DNA of 64,000 nt from Vanessa cardui (taxonomy: Eukaryota; Arthropoda; Insecta; Lepidoptera; Nymphalidae). Both the position numbers and the translations under genes were made by a program. Below are positions 62,717-64,000 of this stretch, in pieces (within the stretch, counting starts at the first letter, position 1; every line of letters begins with the position of its first letter). The stretch covers positions 1,676,501 to 1,740,500 of the forward strand of contig NC_061140.1 in assembly GCF_905220365.1 (NCBI RefSeq), given 5' to 3'. Under the pieces are notes generated by a model. The model saw nothing but the letters and a program-made list of their open reading frames with translations, was not told the origin of the DNA and did no database searches.

Positions 62717-64000
62717 TTAACGCGCAAACTTGCGTCTTTTTGGGGTTGAAATGGACTCGATTTCAGACACAAGTTTGTTCCGGTTCTCTTCGACGTTTTC
62801 CCGAGAAATATTAGCGCGGCCGGTGTATAAGGTGTCAACGGTACTGTCGTCTGCATAGCAATGAATGTTCCCGATTTGCAACAAATCATTGATATGCAGA
62901 AGAAACAGAGTGGGTGATAGAACGCAGCCTTGTGGAACACCAGCATTGACGAATTTTAAGTCAGAGCATGCACCGTCGACAACGACCTTGATGCTCCGAT
63001 CTGCCAAAAAGCTGGTAATCCAATTGCATAATTTCCCGGGAAGCCCATAGGAAGGAAGCTTCGAAAGAAGCGCTTTGTGCCATACACGATCGAAGGCCTT
63101 CGCTATGTCCAAGCTGGCTGCTAATGCCTCCCCCTTGCTCTCAACTGCTTCAGCCCACCTGTGAGTAAGGTAAACTAGAAGATCACCGGCTGACCGACCC
63201 CGACGGAAACCGTACTGGCGGTCGCTAATCAGCTGGTTCTCCTCTAGATACCGCAGGAGCTGGCAGTTTATAAGGGACTCCATTATCTTGGAGAGCAAGG
63301 AGGTGATGGCTATAGGCCTATAATTGGACGGGTCTGAGCGGTTGCCTTTTTTAGGGATCGGATGCACCAAAGCTGTCTTCCAGGAATTCGGGACGACGCC
63401 TAATGTGTAGGATTGCCGGAAAAGACGCGTTAAGACCGGTGCCAACTCGGGAGCACATGTCCGTAGCACGATTGGAGGGATACCATCGGGTCCGCTCGAC
63501 TTATGAATGTCCAAGGAAAGAAGTGCTTTACGAACTGCACTTTGCCGGAATTTAACCTCCGGCATCGTGGTATCACATCGCGGAATTGTTGGTGGAGATT
63601 TTCCTTGGTCATCCAGAGTCGAGTTCGACGCGAAGAGAGAGCCTAAAAGATCAGCTTTCTCTTTCGCGGTATGGGCCAATGACTCACCGTCTCTGTGCAG
63701 AGATGGAAAAGATGGCTGACAGAAATTCCCTAAGACAGCCTTAGCGGGAGACCAGAACGCTCGTGTTCCTGAAGGGAGACGCATCAGTCTCTCGCCAATT
63801 CTGCCAATGTACTCCGTCTTCGCCCTAGCAATCACGTTTTTGAGGGACCTAGAAACAGAGTTGTATTCCTTTTTAAATGCGCTGGTATTTACATCACGAG
63901 ACGCAGATGCATTAGCCCAGGTTTGATAGCGTTCCCACTTTCGGCGTGATGCCGTTTTGCAGAAGCGACCAAACCAAGGCTGGGACTTGCCACCGATGGG
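62717..64000 (-). CDS. J-LINE reverse transcriptase, open frame running off the right edge
   Basis: The frame is open from the window end; PWFGRFCKTASRRKWERY and KKEYNSVSRSLKNVIARAKT precede the ATG at 63835, so that ATG is internal. Positions from that ATG: SSGPDGIP (113-120), NYRPIAI (171-177), YGFRRGRS (208-215), motif A SLDIAKAFD (241-249), motif B NAGVPQGCVLSP (297-308), motif C CYADD (326-330), LYTGRANISR (336-345). All catalytic aspartates are present. After LVSEIESI a deletion (about 45 nt in relation to the expected family sequence) shifts the frame and ends the protein at KRRKFAR. The upstream endonuclease domain would be outside the window. Confidence 0.9.
   Translation of the reverse strand, partial: PIGGKSQPWFGRFCKTASRRKWERYQTWANASASRDVNTSAFKKEYNSVSRSLKNVIARAKTEYIGRIGERLMRLPSGTRAFWSPAKAVLGNFCQPSFPSLHRDGESLAHTAKEKADLLGSLFASNSTLDDQGKSPPTIPRCDTTMPEVKFRQSAVRKALLSLDIHKSSGPDGIPPIVLRTCAPELAPVLTRLFRQSYTLGVVPNSWKTALVHPIPKKGNRSDPSNYRPIAITSLLSKIMESLINCQLLRYLEENQLISDRQYGFRRGRSAGDLLVYLTHRWAEAVESKGEALAASLDIAKAFDRVWHKALLSKLPSYGLPGKLCNWITSFLADRSIKVVVDGACSDLKFVNAGVPQGCVLSPTLFLLHINDLLQIGNIHCYADDSTVDTLYTGRANISRENVEENRNKLVSEIESISTPKRRKFAR

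Larger units (their letters stand above)
62145..64000 (-). mobile_element. J-LINE (Jockey-type non-LTR retrotransposon), extends beyond the window
   Basis: Minus-strand element whose coding part enters from the right window edge. GC content is well above the flanks. It has lost its 3' end at the (CA)n tract. Relatives in the window: 9180-9560, 12700, 23500, 32725, 50447, 51590 and 60789. This is the best preserved copy of the family here. Confidence 0.9.

Overview
The window is AT-rich eukaryotic DNA and almost certainly comes from a butterfly or moth. Copies of repeat types that are very common in Lepidoptera fill it: two tRNA-headed SINE families, Jockey/BS-type, RTE-type and R2-type non-LTR retrotransposons, Helitron-like ends in CTAGT, and short inverted-terminal-repeat elements. 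A nymphalid-like butterfly is my best guess; this is inference from remembered repeat families, since no database search was possible. I found no host protein-coding gene, no rRNA and no genuine tRNA gene. Every protein-like reading frame I can explain belongs to a retrotransposon, and most are truncated or broken.

Layout. At 1-1.9 kb an RTE-type retrotransposon is interrupted by a Jockey/CR1-type element, and one 494-codon frame runs across both. The stretch 2-11.6 kb is a patchwork of SINEs, a Helitron-like fragment, an MITE, a GC-rich island and two adjacent perfect hairpins. The largest structure is a tandem direct duplication: unit A (about 11,659-22,434) is followed directly by unit B (about 22,435-30,550). 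Unit A holds a defective R2-type element (15.45-18.3 kb). Unit B lost about 3 kb covering most of that element, gained a SINE with clear target-site duplications, and carries a 31-bp-arm palindrome not present in A. Some sub-blocks of A and B are almost identical while neighbouring blocks have diverged.

From 30.5 to 43.5 kb, single-copy AT-rich DNA alternates with SINEs. A SINE-LINE-SINE chimera sits inside one pair of target-site duplications (38.5-39.3 kb), next to a 5'-truncated LINE with a tetranucleotide tract (39.3-40.25 kb). At 43.6-45.05 kb a BS-type LINE has an open 400-codon reverse-transcriptase frame whose first catalytic aspartate is replaced by valine. The stretch 45-62 kb has more SINEs, an RTE/LINE/SINE nest at 53.3-54.15 kb, two MITE copies, and a heavily decayed Jockey copy (60.8-61.26 kb). 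The window ends inside a much better preserved Jockey element on the minus strand (62.1 kb to the edge) with intact reverse-transcriptase motifs but a frame-breaking internal deletion.

How the parts relate. The LINEs would have supplied reverse transcriptase and the SINEs would have used it in trans, consistent with target-site duplications and simple-repeat tails. The duplication allows several insertions and deletions to be ordered in time.

Names used below: SINE-A (box A TGGCCCAGTGG, box B GGTTCAAACCC), SINE-B (box A TGGTCGAGTGG, box B GGTTCGATTCC), REP-C (about 290-bp repeat containing GTTGGCGGACGAGCATATGG), BS-LINE (family of 43.6-45.05 kb), J-LINE (family of 62.1-64 kb).
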